Positions 63,372-64,000 of a DNA stretch of 64,000 nucleotides are shown piece by piece. Below the pieces are notes generated by a model that saw nothing but the letters and a program-made list of their open reading frames with translations, was not told where the DNA came from and did no database searches. Within the stretch, counting starts at the first letter, position 1; every line of letters begins with the position of its first letter. Source of the DNA: Coix lacryma-jobi var. lacryma-jobi (lineage: Eukaryota > Streptophyta > Magnoliopsida > Poales > Poaceae); assembly GCA_009763385.1 (NCBI GenBank), contig CM019830.1, positions 89,728,289 through 89,792,288 on the forward strand, given 5' to 3'. The position numbers and the translations under genes were made by a program.

Positions 63372-64000
63372 CCGCCACCACGGTTGCATACGGATTCGGA
63401 TTCAGGCGCTTCAGGACTTGTTGGAAAGCTTATCAAGTTTACTTTCATATGAATCAAGTCTCACGTCAATATCTGTTCGGTAGCAGCGGCAATGATCCAA
63501 TTACCGTCGACAGGTCTTGCTGTCCAGGGTGCTGCGTCACCTCATTTTGGGCTTATGGCCCATGTATCAAGTTGGGTCCATTAGGGACGCGTCCTAGGGT
63601 TGGAGGACGACCCCAACACTCTTTTGGTCGTCAATCCATCTACTTATATCCCTCTATAGCCGCCATGGTCGGGTTGGGTTTTGTTTAGATCAAGTTTAGC
63701 CTTAGCTACTTGCTTGTAGGCGCGCGTGCAGGATCAGCCGCCCGTCTCCTTGTCTTCGGAACCCCATTGTAGATTAAGATTCAGTTTGAAACCTTCAATT
63801 TCATCTTGCAAATTCAGTGCTTGTTTTCTCGTTCTTGCTAGTTCTTCGATTGCTTGCAGGACGGGAGCCCTAGGGGCTGGTTGTCGCGCTCCACAAGATC
63901 GTGACGGCTATTGGACGTGGTGTATCGGTTGCTAAGGCGCGGTCTTGAGGGCTGTAGTCGGGCCGTGAACGTCATCTCCATCCACCAATCGAATTATCCC
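63131..64000 (+). mobile_element. 3' LTR of element K, first 870 bp
   Basis: Aligns without gaps to 56545-57414 (offset 6586) with two transitions. Codons 1521-1600 and the stop at 63369-63371 lie inside it. The final roughly 47 bp and the target duplication are beyond the window. Confidence 0.95.

Larger units (their letters stand above)
56545..64000 (+). mobile_element. Element K: CRM-type (centromeric) chromovirus, intact coding, 3' LTR truncated by window end
   Basis: 5' LTR, Met-tRNA-type primer site, about 1.1-kb leader, a single 1600-codon gag-pol frame, purine tract and 870 bp of the 3' LTR. The frame runs 80 codons into the 3' LTR and ends with a TRARARQLN motif instead of a standard chromodomain. 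Both are features of the CRM clade (group A, with the CR motif), whose members concentrate in grass centromeres. In 870 aligned LTR bases I see two transitions (57241 C vs 63827 T; 57407 G vs 63993 A), so insertion is recent. It interrupts element J. Confidence 0.88.

Overview
This window is plant nuclear DNA, almost certainly from a grass (Poaceae). It is packed end to end with nested LTR retrotransposons, and I found no host gene, tRNA, rRNA or CRISPR array. The grass assignment rests on the mix of families (Sirevirus-type Ty1/copia, Tekay-type and CRM-type Ty3/gypsy chromoviruses, and elements with an Athila/Tat-like primer site and protease remnant), the very large LTRs and the nesting. 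An intact CRM-type (centromeric retrotransposon) element suggests a pericentromeric or centromeric location. That location is inferred, not shown.

Layout, left to right. (A) 1-7352: 3' part of a decayed Sirevirus-like copia element (gag end, pol, 3' LTR). It sits inside (G) 7353-8209, the 3' part of a gypsy-like LTR, which sits inside (B) 8210-11879, the 3' end of a second copia element related to A. B in turn cuts (C) 11880-13483, a minus-strand copia element left with its gag, primer site and an LTR stub. (D) 13484-30723 is a plus-strand, protein-poor element with a tRNA-Asp-type primer site and an Athila-like protease remnant. D is split by (E) 17937-29706, a complete 11.8-kb Sirevirus with a CTATC target duplication, and E's pol is split by a 1-kb solo CRM-type LTR (22290-23302, CAAAG duplication). 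(I) 30724-34079 plus 46919-46957 is a minus-strand relative of D with a rearranged LTR. It is split by (T) 34080-46913, a complete 12.8-kb Tekay-type element with two 4,282-bp LTRs that look identical and an ACCTT duplication. (F) 46958-50622 and (J) 50623-56544 are further minus-strand relatives of D, with J inserted into F's protease remnant. (K) 56545-64000 is a CRM-type element with an uninterrupted 1600-codon gag-pol and two nearly identical LTRs; its 3' LTR runs off the window.

Only K, and T in part, look recently active. K encodes all its own proteins. T carries reverse transcriptase, RNase H, integrase and chromodomain but has lost gag and nearly all of the protease, and a small acidic coiled-coil ORF sits in the gag position. 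Its fresh LTRs imply either mobilisation by proteins supplied in trans or a very recent deletion. D, F, I and J look non-autonomous.

The most unusual non-coding signals are arrays of palindromes inside the LTRs. Two related LTRs carry parallel sets of seven hairpins whose arms differ by paired changes, and the four D-family LTRs share a hairpin with an invariant 8-nt loop and covarying stem. Lineage names come from recognised protein motifs and primer sites, without a database search.
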